Of a stretch of DNA of 23,910 bases, positions 1 through 7,807 are shown piece after piece; position 1 is the stretch's first letter; each line of letters opens with the position of its first letter. The translations under genes and the position numbers were made by a program. Below the pieces are notes generated by a model. The model saw only the letters and a list, made by a program, of their open reading frames with translations, did no database searches and had not been told where the DNA came from. The DNA comes from Gammaproteobacteria bacterium (lineage in GTDB: Bacteria; Pseudomonadota; Gammaproteobacteria; GCA-001735895): the NCBI GenBank assembly GCA_015494335.1, contig WGBK01000111.1, forward strand, positions 1-23,910, written 5' to 3'.

Positions 1-798
1 AGCGTGGTCGTCATCGGCCTGCAGGAAGCCGCCTATCTCGCCTCGCTGACCCTGTCGCAGCAGCAGGATCTGTTCGACCGCCTGTTCCAGGGGCCGGTAC
101 GCACGCTGATCCTCAGCCGCGACGCGCGCATGGACATGGAGATCATCCGCTACAGCGCCGCGCGCAAGGTGCCGGTACTGCGTTCCGGCCTCGAGGACGG
201 CGTGCTGCTGTCGGAGCTGCGCTACTACCTCAACCAGGCCCTGGCCGAGACCACCACCGAGCACGGCGTGTTTGTCGAGGTGTTCAGCATCGGCACCTTC
301 ATCACCGGCCAGAGCGGCGTCGGCAAGAGCGAACTGGCGCTGTCCCTGGTGTCGCGAGGCCATCGCCTGATCGCCGACGACATCATCGAGTTCAGCCGCC
401 TGTCGCCGAGCATCATCGACGGCATGCATCCCGGCCTGTCCAACGACTTCATGGAAGTCCGCGGTCTCGGCATCATCAACATCCGCGCCCTGTTCGGCGC
501 CAATGCCCTGCGCCGCAACAAGACCCTGCGCATGGTCGTCAACATGGTGCACTTCACGCCCGAGAACTCGCATCAGTTCGACCGCCTCGGCGACGAACAG
601 CCGACACGGCAGATCCTCGGCCTCGAAATCCCCGAGCTGACCCTGCCGGTGGCACCCGGCCGCAACCTGGCCGTGCTGGTCGAAACCGCGGCGCGCAACC
701 ACCTGCTCAAGCTTGGCGGCTACAACGCGGCGGAAGATTTCATCGAACGCCAGCGTCGCGCCATCCAGGCCGACGCGCAACAGGCTTCGCAATCATGA
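1..798 (+). CDS. hprK: HPr kinase/phosphorylase, 5'-truncated by the window edge
   Basis: HPr(Ser) kinase/phosphorylase modifies the regulatory serine of HPr in the cytoplasm. About 265 codons are present against roughly 310 in the family, and the frame is open to base 1, so the missing N-terminus lies upstream of the window. The visible part holds the Walker A loop GQSGVGKS (about residues 102-109 of the visible part), followed by the conserved IADD segment, and the family signature EVRGLGIINI. The stop overlaps the rapZ ATG (ATGA), which indicates translational coupling. The substrate protein HPr is encoded at 2059-2328 in the same run of genes. In related bacteria ptsN, hpf and rpoN lie just upstream; they cannot be seen here. 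The identity is secure. Confidence 0.96.
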   Translation, partial: SVVVIGLQEAAYLASLTLSQQQDLFDRLFQGPVRTLILSRDARMDMEIIRYSAARKVPVLRSGLEDGVLLSELRYYLNQALAETTTEHGVFVEVFSIGTFITGQSGVGKSELALSLVSRGHRLIADDIIEFSRLSPSIIDGMHPGLSNDFMEVRGLGIINIRALFGANALRRNKTLRMVVNMVHFTPENSHQFDRLGDEQPTRQILGLEIPELTLPVAPGRNLAVLVETAARNHLLKLGGYNAAEDFIERQRRAIQADAQQASQS

Positions 799-1652
799 AG
801 CTGGTCATCGTCAGCGGACTTTCGGGTTCCGGCAAGACCATCGCCCTGCACACGCTGGAGGACGCCGGCTATTTCTGTGTCGACAACCTGCCTGTGGGCA
901 TGCTGGTGGATTTCGTCACCAGCATGCAGAACAACAAGCCGGCTCTCTACGACCTGGTGGCGGTATCCGTGGACGCGCGCTGCCACGCCGAGGACATGGC
1001 CCATTTCGACTATATCCTCAAGGAGTTGCGCGCCCAGGGCGTCGAGGTGACTACCCTGTTTCTCACTTCCAAGGTGGAAAAGCTGCTGACCCGCTTCAGC
1101 GAAACCCGACGCAAGCACCCGCTGTCGCGACGCGGCCTGCCGCTGGTCGAGGCCATCCACCTGGAACGCAGCATCCTCAAGCCGGTGCGCGCCAACGCCG
1201 ACCTCACCATCGACACCTCCGAACTGAATGTCCACGAACTGCGCCACATCATCCGCAGACGCCTGGTCGAGGAGCACAAGGAAGGCATGGCGATCCTGAT
1301 CCAGTCCTTCGGCTTCAAGCACGGCCTGCCGGCGGACACCGATTTCATGTTCGACGTGCGCTGCCTGCCCAACCCCCACTGGGAGGGCAACCTGCGCCCC
1401 TATACCGGAAAGGATCAGCCGGTGATCGATTACCTGGAAAGCTTCGAGGAAGTGCAGGTGATGAAACAGTCGATTCTCGACTTCCTCAGCCAGTGGATCC
1501 CCTGCTTCGAGAAGGAAGGCCGCAGCTACATGACCGTTTCCATCGGCTGCACCGGGGGCCAGCACCGCTCGGTCTACCTGGCGCAGAAAATCTGCGAGGA
1601 ACTGTCCAAAGAGCGAGACAATGTGTCGCTGCGTCACCGGGAGTGCGACTGA
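795..1652 (+). CDS. rapZ: RNase adapter protein / nucleotide-binding protein RapZ
   Basis: This is a RapZ (YvcJ/YhbJ) family protein of 285 aa, the normal family length. In enterobacteria RapZ binds the small RNA GlmZ and presents it to RNase E to control glucosamine-6-phosphate synthase; in other bacteria its targets are less clear. The P-loop GLSGSGKT is at residues 8-15, and the C-terminal conserved motif VSIGCTGGQHRSVY is intact. The start ATG overlaps the hprK stop by 4 bases and the stop overlaps the next ATG (TGATG), so the four genes hprK-rapZ-EIIA-HPr almost certainly share one transcript. The family call is secure; the local RNA partner is unknown. Confidence 0.96.
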   Translation: MKLVIVSGLSGSGKTIALHTLEDAGYFCVDNLPVGMLVDFVTSMQNNKPALYDLVAVSVDARCHAEDMAHFDYILKELRAQGVEVTTLFLTSKVEKLLTRFSETRRKHPLSRRGLPLVEAIHLERSILKPVRANADLTIDTSELNVHELRHIIRRRLVEEHKEGMAILIQSFGFKHGLPADTDFMFDVRCLPNPHWEGNLRPYTGKDQPVIDYLESFEEVQVMKQSILDFLSQWIPCFEKEGRSYMTVSIGCTGGQHRSVYLAQKICEELSKERDNVSLRHRECD

Positions 1653-2050
1653 TGGTCGGGGTACTCATCGTAACCCACAATGGCATCGGCGACGAAATGC
1701 TGAAGACCGCCGAAACCTTCGTCGGCAAGCATCTCCCCGACGCACGCAGCATCGCCATTCCCGGCGATCTCAGCGCCGATCAGCTCGGCGGCTACGCCGA
1801 CCGCATCCGGCAGGCCATCGACGCCCTCGACCACGGCGAGGGCGTGCTCATTCTCACCGACCTGATGGGCGCCACGCCGAGCAACCTGGCCCACTACTTT
1901 GCCAACGACCACACGGTAAAAATCCTTTCCGGCCTCAACCTGCCGATGCTGATCCGCGTCATCAACTACGCCGACAGCGATCTGGAAGCCCTGGCCCGCG
2001 CCGGCATCCAGGGCGCCAACCGCGGCATCACCCCCGAATCCGAAATCTAG
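1652..2050 (+). CDS. PTS EIIA component, mannose/fructose family
   Basis: This 132-aa protein is a free-standing EIIA of the mannose superfamily. The phosphorylatable histidine sits in the N-terminal segment VLIVTHNGIGDEM (His9), and the segment LTDLMGATPSN is the second conserved block. Such proteins accept phosphate from HPr. No EIIB, EIIC or EIID gene lies beside it, so a regulatory rather than transport role is likely (inference). I chose the ATG at 1652 because it overlaps the rapZ stop and gives the normal length; longer in-frame extensions upstream lie inside rapZ. Confidence 0.92.
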   Translation: MVGVLIVTHNGIGDEMLKTAETFVGKHLPDARSIAIPGDLSADQLGGYADRIRQAIDALDHGEGVLILTDLMGATPSNLAHYFANDHTVKILSGLNLPMLIRVINYADSDLEALARAGIQGANRGITPESEI

Positions 2051-2058
2051 ACTCCCTC

Positions 2059-2328
2059 ATGATCCAACGCGACATCACCATCATCAACAAGCTGGGACTG
2101 CACGCCCGCGCCGCCTCCAAGCTGGTCAACCTCTGCTCCCAGTTCGCCAGCGAGGTGTTCCTCGACAAGAACGGCAACCGTGTCAACGCCAAGAGCATCA
2201 TGGGCGTGATGATGCTGGCGGCCAGCCAGGGAACCACCATGACCCTGGAAGTGGAAGGCGAGGATGAACAGGCCTGCGCCGATGCGGTGACGGCCCTGGT
2301 CGAAAACCGTTTCGACGAGCCCGAATAA
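2059..2328 (+). CDS. HPr family phosphocarrier protein (NPr/PtsH-like)
   Basis: This 89-aa HPr passes phosphate from enzyme I to EIIA proteins. The histidine active site GLHARAA is near residue 15, and the regulatory serine block KSIMGVMML is near residue 46. That serine is the target of the HPr kinase encoded at the start of the window, so the Ser-phosphorylation switch looks complete. The ATG at 2059 lies 8 bases after the EIIA stop. The gene for enzyme I (ptsI/ptsP), which must donate the phosphate, does not follow: the next gene is mgtE. Confidence 0.95.
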   Translation: MIQRDITIINKLGLHARAASKLVNLCSQFASEVFLDKNGNRVNAKSIMGVMMLAASQGTTMTLEVEGEDEQACADAVTALVENRFDEPE

Positions 2329-2354
2329 GCCGCTGCACAAGCGGGCCCCATCTT

Positions 2355-2363
2355 TGCTACACT
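2355..2363 (+). promoter_or_regulatory. Weak candidate extended -10 promoter for mgtE
   Basis: TGC followed by TACACT (2358-2363) forms an extended -10 element 33 bases before the mgtE start. No good -35 hexamer is visible, so mgtE may simply be read through from the PTS genes. Confidence 0.3.
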
Positions 2364-2395
2364 TGCCGGCTTTTCCGGGCCGCCAGTGAAACCTC

Positions 2396-3745
2396 ATGTC
2401 TGATCAGAACACCGAAGACCTCAGACAGAATATCGCGGAAGCGCTGGAAGAGGACAACAACCGCGCCGTCGCCCACCTGCTCGACGAGTCCAACGCGGCG
2501 CAGATCGCCGACCTGCTCGAATCCACGCCGCCTTCCGACCGCGAGCAGATCTGGCCCGAGATCGACAAGAACGAACTGGGCAAGGTACTGCTCGAAGCCC
2601 ACGACGATGTGCGCGAGCAGATCCTCGGTCACCTCGAACCGCGCGAGATCGCCGACATCATCGACAGCCTGGCGGAGGCCGACGACCAGGCCGACCTGCT
2701 GATGGTGCTGCCGCCGGAGAAGCTGGTCAGCGTGCTCTACATCCTCGATCGCCAGAAGCGCGAGAAGCTCGAGGAGCTGCTGTCCTACCCCGAGGACACC
2801 GCCGGCGGCCTGATGGATCTCGATCCGATCACCATCCGCGCCGATGTCACCCTCGACGTGGTGCTGCGCTACCTGCGCATGCGCGGCGAGATCCCGAAAC
2901 ACACCGACCAACTGTTCGTCACCGACCGTCACGACCGTTACATCGGCGTGCTGCCCCTGACCGACCTGCTCACCCACGACGAACAGACGCGGGTGGCCGA
3001 ACTGATGCACGAGGACGTCAAGCCGATACCGGCCGACATGCCCGACACCGAAGTGGCACGTATCTTCGAGGATCACGACCTGATCTCCGCACCGGTGGTC
3101 GATGCCGAGGGCAAGCTGGTCGGCCGCATCACCATCGACGACGTGGTCGACGTCATCCGCGAGGAAGGCGACAGCAATGTGCTCAAGTCCGCCGGCCTGC
3201 ACGAGGACGAGGAGCTGTTCTCGCCGATCTGGTCGAGCACTCGCCGCCGCGCCATCTGGCTCGGCGTCAACCTGCTCACCGCCTTCCTCGCCTCCGGCGT
3301 CACCGGCCTGTTCGAAACCACCCTGGAAAAGGTCGTGGCCCTCGCCATCCTGCTCACCATCGTGCCCAGCATGGGCGGTATCGCCGGTTCGCAGACCCTG
3401 ACCCTGGTCATCCGCGGCCTGGCCACCGGCCAGCTCGGCAGTTCCAACTTCGACAGCCTGGTGCGCAAGGAAATCACCGTCGGCCTGCTCAACGGATTGC
3501 TTTGGGCGCTGGTGGTCGCCGCCTTCACCCTGCTGTGGTTCGGCGATTTCGGCATTGCCGCGATCATCGGTGCCGCCCTGGTGATCAACCTGCTGGCCGG
3601 GGCCTTCGCCGGCGTCATCATCCCGGTGGTGCTCAACCGCCTCGGTATCGACCCGGCCCTGGCCGGCAGCGTGGTCCTGACCACGGTAACCGATGTGGTC
3701 GGCATCTTCGCCTTCCTCGGTCTGGCCACGCTGTTCCTGACCTGA
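2396..3745 (+). CDS. mgtE: Magnesium transporter MgtE
   Basis: This 449-aa inner-membrane Mg2+ channel has the standard MgtE architecture: an acidic helical N domain (about residues 1-130), a tandem CBS pair (about 135-255) that senses intracellular Mg2+, a connecting helix, and a C-terminal pore domain with about five membrane helices (about 280-449). Conserved pore-domain segments SMGGIAGSQTLTLVIRGLA and TTVTDVVG are present; the Asp in the latter corresponds to the ion-coordinating Asp of the family. The length is normal. It starts 67 bases after HPr. No Mg-box riboswitch fits in that gap. mgtE beside hprK/ptsH genes is a common gammaproteobacterial arrangement. Confidence 0.95.
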   Translation: MSDQNTEDLRQNIAEALEEDNNRAVAHLLDESNAAQIADLLESTPPSDREQIWPEIDKNELGKVLLEAHDDVREQILGHLEPREIADIIDSLAEADDQADLLMVLPPEKLVSVLYILDRQKREKLEELLSYPEDTAGGLMDLDPITIRADVTLDVVLRYLRMRGEIPKHTDQLFVTDRHDRYIGVLPLTDLLTHDEQTRVAELMHEDVKPIPADMPDTEVARIFEDHDLISAPVVDAEGKLVGRITIDDVVDVIREEGDSNVLKSAGLHEDEELFSPIWSSTRRRAIWLGVNLLTAFLASGVTGLFETTLEKVVALAILLTIVPSMGGIAGSQTLTLVIRGLATGQLGSSNFDSLVRKEITVGLLNGLLWALVVAAFTLLWFGDFGIAAIIGAALVINLLAGAFAGVIIPVVLNRLGIDPALAGSVVLTTVTDVVGIFAFLGLATLFLT

Positions 3746-3846
3746 TCATTCCCCGGGCCGCCACGCAGCCTGCATTCCCTTGTCCAGCCTTCCGTCGGCC
3801 TGAATCTGCCGCTTGCTCCCCAACGCGCCGTTTTTCCTGCTTACTC

Positions 3847-3875
3847 TTGCATATTTCTTTTTGTGGGACTATATT
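3847..3875 (+). promoter_or_regulatory. Sigma-70 type promoter of the DUF5666 lipoprotein gene
   Basis: TTGCAT (3847-3852) and TATATT (3870-3875) are separated by 17 bases, in an AT-rich island within GC-rich DNA. They lie 58 bases before the ATG at 3933, which is itself preceded by a good ribosome binding site (GAGG at 3921-3924). This is a close match to the consensus in sequence and spacing. Confidence 0.7.
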
Positions 3876-3932
3876 CCCATTCACAGGCCGAGAGCCTGAC
3901 TAAGGTAACCCCATCCACAAGAGGTAAAGAGC

Positions 3933-5453
3933 ATGAACATCTCCACCAAGAAAGCCCTTTTGCCGGCATTGATCGGCAGCATCGTGGCCCTGAGCGCCTG
4001 CGGCGGCGGCAGCGACAGCAACACTCCAACCGCCAACAAGACCCTTACAACCGGCGTCATCACAGGTTTCGGCAGCGTCTATGTCAACGGCTGCAAGTAT
4101 GAAACCAACGATGCCAGCATCGACTCCGATGATGTCGCCGCAAACGGAGCCGCCGGCCAGGCCAATCTCGATGTCGGCATGGTGGTCACGGTCAGCGGCA
4201 GCAGCGAAACCGATGCCAACGGCAACTGCGTCGGCACGGCCGACCGGATCATCTACGACAACGATGTCGAGGGGCCGGTGGCAACGGGCAGCCTGACCCA
4301 GACCACGGACAGCACAACCGGTGCTGTTATCGAGGTATCGGCAATCATCCTCGGTCAGACCGTGGTCATGAACCTCGATACCGTATTCAAGAGCGAATCC
4401 GACGCTCCCTATGATCTCGCCTCGGTAAAAGAGGGCGATGTACTCGAAGTCAGCGGCCTGATGGACGGGAACGGCAACCTGGTAGCCACCCGCGTCGAGC
4501 TGCAGGATGAGAAGATGCGCTCCGGCAACATGGAATACGAGATCAAGGGCTTGGTTGCCAACCTGGATACCACGGCCATGAGCTTCGAGGTCAACGGCCA
4601 GCCGATCGATTACGGCAGCAATACCAAGTACGATGACATGACGGCTGGCGATCTCGTCGAAGGTCTTTATGTCGAGGTCAAGGGCATGCTCGATGGCAGT
4701 GGTGCGCGGCTTCAGGCCGACAAGATCCAGGCCGAGGATGACGGCATGGAGAAAGGCCAGGAATATCATTCCGAGCTCGAAGGCGTAATTTCCAATTACG
4801 ATCCCGACAGCATGAGCTTTACCCTGCAGGGCATGATGGTCGATGCCTCCTCACCCGATCTCAAGCTCGAGCCCATGGGACTGGTGCTCGGCGACGGCCT
4901 GCGCGTCGAGGTGGAAGGCGAGCTGGCGGTTGCCGATGACGGCAGTGCCACCCTCAAGGCCAGCAAGATCAAGAAGAAGGGCGACAAGATCAAGATCCAG
5001 GCTCGAATCAGCGCCATCGACCCGGACACCGATCCCTCGGCAACCTTGGTCGATCTGGATGTCTTCGGCAAGACCCTGACGATCCGCGTCAACCAGCAGA
5101 CCCAGTTCGAGAACGGTATCGTTGAAGGCCAGATGTATGCAGTCGGCGATTTCGTCGAGGTCGAAGCCTTTGACGACGGTACGGGTGTCATCAACGCCAT
5201 CGAGCTGAAGGTACAGAAAGCCGACGATGTCGAACTCAAGGGTCCCGTGGACGCCTATGACACGACCGGAATGACCGTGACCCTGTTCGGGTTCAGCTTC
5301 GACATCAGCCAGGCCGAGATGAAGATGAATCACATGATGCCCCCTCAGCCGGCCGACTTCTGGACCGCGGTCGATGGACAGGGACAGGTCAAACTCGTGG
5401 ACTGGTATCCAGCGGACGGCGTCATCGACAAGGTGGAAGTGGACAGCGACTGA
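3933..5453 (+). CDS. Large lipoprotein with repeated DUF5666-like domains
   Basis: The 506-aa product starts with a lipoprotein signal (LSAC lipobox, Cys23), then a Gly/Ser linker, so it is probably lipid-anchored and exposed in the periplasm or on the outer membrane. The rest is built from about six repeats of 65-75 aa sharing a pattern: a G-x-V/I start with a D-x-x-x-M-S/T-F/V strand, a V-x-G turn, a T-x-F/Y segment, then L-x-x-G-x-x-V-E-V-x-G and D-G-x-x-x-A-x-x-I/V. This is the pattern of the DUF5666 family, small beta-rich domains of unknown function. The protein is rich in Asp and Glu. It is transcribed alone, between its own promoter and a strong terminator. A distant relative is encoded at 9692-11524. 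The family assignment is from the pattern, not a search; the function is unknown. Confidence 0.85.
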   Translation: MNISTKKALLPALIGSIVALSACGGGSDSNTPTANKTLTTGVITGFGSVYVNGCKYETNDASIDSDDVAANGAAGQANLDVGMVVTVSGSSETDANGNCVGTADRIIYDNDVEGPVATGSLTQTTDSTTGAVIEVSAIILGQTVVMNLDTVFKSESDAPYDLASVKEGDVLEVSGLMDGNGNLVATRVELQDEKMRSGNMEYEIKGLVANLDTTAMSFEVNGQPIDYGSNTKYDDMTAGDLVEGLYVEVKGMLDGSGARLQADKIQAEDDGMEKGQEYHSELEGVISNYDPDSMSFTLQGMMVDASSPDLKLEPMGLVLGDGLRVEVEGELAVADDGSATLKASKIKKKGDKIKIQARISAIDPDTDPSATLVDLDVFGKTLTIRVNQQTQFENGIVEGQMYAVGDFVEVEAFDDGTGVINAIELKVQKADDVELKGPVDAYDTTGMTVTLFGFSFDISQAEMKMNHMMPPQPADFWTAVDGQGQVKLVDWYPADGVIDKVEVDSD

Positions 5454-5473
5454 TCCCAAGCAAAATCCATTGG

Positions 5474-5487
5474 CTACAGGGATGTAG
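5474..5487 (+). promoter_or_regulatory. GGGA-loop hairpin matching the CsrA/RsmA binding consensus
   Basis: CTACA-GGGA-TGTAG is a perfect 5-bp stem with a GGGA loop, 21 bases after the lipoprotein stop and 13 bases before the terminator. The core ACAGGGAUGU matches the published CsrA SELEX consensus (RUACARGGAUGU). The position in a 3' UTR is unusual for a CsrA repression site, so binding is inferred. Confidence 0.45.
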
Positions 5488-5499
5488 TGGAAGTGCATT

Positions 5500-5525
5500 G
5501 CCCCGACCCAGGTCGGGGCTTTTTT
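5500..5525 (+). terminator. Rho-independent terminator after the DUF5666 lipoprotein gene
   Basis: GCCCCGAC (5500-5507) pairs with GTCGGGGC (5512-5519) around a CCAG loop, followed directly by six T. This is a textbook intrinsic terminator for the + strand. Confidence 0.93.
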
Positions 5526-5585
5526 GTGTTGCAACGCTCCCGCTGCAAGCCGCCTTGCAAGCGGCGGAAAATCAGGAAATGCAGT

Positions 5586-6470
5586 CTACTGCCGCAGGAA
5601 CTGCCGGGTCACATCGCGAATCTCGTTCTGGGCCTGGATCCACACCTCGTCGAGCTCCTCTTCCTGCACACCGAGCAGATCGGCGGCTTGCGGATCCATG
5701 TACAGCTCGAAGCGTTCCCCGCCACTGCCCTGCAGCTCGCGGTTGACCCAGACATCGGCCATGTGCACCGCGGCGGCCACCTCGTCGTAGTGTATCGCGT
5801 GCCGGGGATCGTGGTGAAAACAGACCGGCTCGTGGATCGACTGCGGTACCCGCCAGTGCTGCAGCAGAGCTCCTCCGGCTTCGGCGTGGTTGTAGCCCAG
5901 GGCTGCCTGTTCGAGGCGGAACAGCGGCGTCTCGGCCCGTTCGCGCTGCAACAGCAGTTCGCTCATCAGGCCGGGCAGTTTGAGGAAGAAGGCCAGCCGG
6001 CCGATATCGTGCAACAAGCCGGCCACATAATAGCGCTCGGGCTGTCGCCGTCGGCCCCGCTGGCCGAGACACTTGGCCATGACGCCGGTTGCCACCGAGT
6101 GCTCCCAGAAGCGGCGCATGTCGATCATCCCCAGGGGGACCTGGCTGAAGGCGTTGGCAATGCTGGTGGCCAGCACCAGCTCGCGGATCTGGCGGATGCC
6201 AATCACCTGCACCGCCCGGTCGATGGACTCGATGCGGACCGGAAAGCTGTAAAAGGCACTGTTGGCCATGCCCAGCAGGCGCGCACAGAGATCCGGCTCA
6301 GCCGACAACAAGCGGGCGATATCGCCGAGGCAGCTGTCCGGCCGCTCGATCAGGGCTTCCAGCCGATAGTAGACATCCGGCAGACTGACCAGGCGGTCCA
6401 CATGCTCGACCAGCTGCACCAGCTTGTCGCCGTGATAACAGCCGATCTCTCCTTGTCCCGTCGTTGCCAT
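5586..6470 (-). CDS. HDOD domain signal-transduction protein
   Basis: This 294-aa cytoplasmic protein has an HDOD domain (about residues 20-215), a relative of HD hydrolases found in signalling and chemotaxis-linked proteins. Typical HDOD segments are visible, including the RLLGMANSAFYS stretch and the I-x-x-A-V-Q-V-I-G block. The H-D pair is kept in GLLHDIGRLAF, with an upstream histidine in RFWEHSVATG, so this copy retains an HD-like site that many HDOD proteins lose. No output domain (GGDEF, EAL) is fused. I chose the ATG at 6470 because GGAGGGAG precedes it at proper distance; 42 further in-frame codons upstream have no such site. It is divergent from the ferritin-like gene at 6617. On the minus strand TATAGT (6498-6503 of the + strand) is a possible -10, without a clear -35. 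Confidence 0.88.
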   Translation of the reverse strand: MATTGQGEIGCYHGDKLVQLVEHVDRLVSLPDVYYRLEALIERPDSCLGDIARLLSAEPDLCARLLGMANSAFYSFPVRIESIDRAVQVIGIRQIRELVLATSIANAFSQVPLGMIDMRRFWEHSVATGVMAKCLGQRGRRRQPERYYVAGLLHDIGRLAFFLKLPGLMSELLLQRERAETPLFRLEQAALGYNHAEAGGALLQHWRVPQSIHEPVCFHHDPRHAIHYDEVAAAVHMADVWVNRELQGSGGERFELYMDPQAADLLGVQEEELDEVWIQAQNEIRDVTRQFLRQ

Positions 6471-6616
6471 GATGCTCCCTCCAATCACCCTAGCCAGACT
6501 ATAGCTCATCAGCCGCAAGCCGCCCGGCCATTCCCGCCCGTCTTGTCGCAAGTCAAGGCGATTCCCCCCTCTCGGGCATAGAGTAAAAACCATCATTCAA
6601 GCCGAGGGGTATCCCC

Positions 6617-7096
6617 ATGATCGATTGCAAGCAGATCGACAGCATCGAAACCTTTCTTGCGCTCGCCCTGTTACTGGAATACGAGTCCGCTGACCGCCTC
6701 AAGGAACTTTCCCGCCTGATGCGCAAGCAGCAGGCAAACGAACTGGCGGAACTGTTGTTGCGCCTGTCCGGCTACAGCCGCAAGCATGCCGAGGAGATCC
6801 ACGAGCTGGCCGAGGGCCGCGTATTGCCCGAGCTGGCGAGCAGCGATGCCGCCTGGGAAGGACTCGAAGGTCCGGAAACCACCGCCTTCGAATCGGTCAA
6901 CCCGCAGATGAGCTGCATAGACATGCTGCAGGTGGCACTGCGTAACGAGACCCGCGGTCAGGATTTCTACACACGCATCTCCCTCGAATCCCCGAACGAG
7001 GAGGTGCGCCGGATGGCCGCCGATTTCGCCGCCGAGGAAAACGAGCATGTGATGCTGCTGCAGCAATGGGTCGAGCGCGAGAGACAAGCGGACTGA
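6617..7096 (+). CDS. Ferritin-like / rubrerythrin-type domain protein
   Basis: This 159-aa, nearly all-helical, acidic protein has the features of a four-helix ferritin-like fold: a Glu-containing first helix (LLLEYESADRLKELSR), a HAEEIHE motif ending helix two, NETRGQDFYTR in helix three, and AAEENEHVMLL in helix four. The E-x-x-H-like clusters could bind two metal ions, as in rubrerythrin-related proteins. No rubredoxin Cys4 domain is present. The function (iron handling or peroxide defence) is inferred from the fold only. The ribosome binding site GAGGGG lies just before the ATG. It sits between a divergent HDOD gene and pdxH, 61 bases ahead of the latter. Confidence 0.82.
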   Translation: MIDCKQIDSIETFLALALLLEYESADRLKELSRLMRKQQANELAELLLRLSGYSRKHAEEIHELAEGRVLPELASSDAAWEGLEGPETTAFESVNPQMSCIDMLQVALRNETRGQDFYTRISLESPNEEVRRMAADFAAEENEHVMLLQQWVERERQAD

Positions 7097-7157
7097 GGGC
7101 GTTGCCCCCGAAGGCGTCAACGGGTACCCTGTGCGCCCTTTCCGACGGCAGATTCTG

Positions 7158-7799
7158 ATGGACCTCGGCCAGATCCGACGCGACTATGTATCCGGCCCGC
7201 TGCGGCGCGCCGACCTCGACCCCGATCCGCTGATCCAGTTCGAGCACTGGTTCCGCCAGGCGATGGAGGCCGGAATCAGCGACCCCAGCGCCATGAGCCT
7301 GGCGACGGCGGGCCACGACCTGCAGGTCACGCTGCGCACGGTGCTGCTCAAGCGCTTCGATGCCGAAGGCTTCGTGTTCTACACCAACTATGAATCGACC
7401 AAGGCGCGGCAGATCGCCAAAAATCCGCAGGTGGCGCTGCTTTTTCCCTGGCTGGATCTCAACCGCCAGGTCAAGATCACCGGTCTCGCCGAGCGCGTGC
7501 CGCAGGCGGAATCCCTGAAATACTTCCTCAGCCGCCCGCGCGGCAGCCAGCTCGGCGCCTGGGTTTCGGCGCAAAGCCGCCCCATCCGTTCGCGTGATGC
7601 GCTGCTGGGCAAGCTGAAGGAGATCCAGCAACGATTCGCCTCCGGCGATATCTCCCTGCCCGAGTTCTGGGGCGGTTTCCGCGTGCGGCCGAAGACCATC
7701 GAGTTCTGGCAGGGCCAGCCCGACCGCCTGCACGACCGCTTCCGTTACCGTCGTGACGCGGAAGACCAGGACTGGCTCATCGAACGCCTCGCGCCCTGA
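7158..7799 (+). CDS. pdxH: Pyridoxamine 5'-phosphate oxidase
   Basis: PdxH is an FMN enzyme that oxidises pyridoxine or pyridoxamine 5'-phosphate to pyridoxal 5'-phosphate, the last step of vitamin B6 synthesis and salvage. The 213-aa protein has the family length. Conserved blocks are RTVLLKRFDAEGFVFYTNYES (FMN and substrate site), the SRPRGSQLGAWVS segment, and the C-terminal RLHDRF...W..ERLAP signature. I chose the ATG at 7158, which gives MDLGQIRRDY, a normal family start; an in-frame GTG at 7131 is less likely. The gene converges on pyk, with 8 bases between the two stops. A PLP-dependent decarboxylase gene occurs elsewhere in the window but is not linked. Confidence 0.95.
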   Translation: MDLGQIRRDYVSGPLRRADLDPDPLIQFEHWFRQAMEAGISDPSAMSLATAGHDLQVTLRTVLLKRFDAEGFVFYTNYESTKARQIAKNPQVALLFPWLDLNRQVKITGLAERVPQAESLKYFLSRPRGSQLGAWVSAQSRPIRSRDALLGKLKEIQQRFASGDISLPEFWGGFRVRPKTIEFWQGQPDRLHDRFRYRRDAEDQDWLIERLAP

Positions 7800-7807
7800 T
7801 CCGGAAA

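Noticed and set aside
713..1651. N-terminal extension of the EIIA frame across rapZ
   Set aside because: The extension overlaps rapZ completely and is Arg/Pro/Gly-rich noise; the ATG at 1652 gives the correct EIIA length.
5544..5565. A bidirectional terminator after the HDOD gene
   Set aside because: TGCAAG/CTTGCA and GCCGC/GCGGC are alternative short stems, but no T-run follows on the minus strand.
6511..6531. A sigma-54 promoter for the HDOD gene (minus strand TGGC...TTGC)
   Set aside because: The GG and GC dinucleotides are 11 bases apart rather than the required 10, and the rest of the motif is poor.
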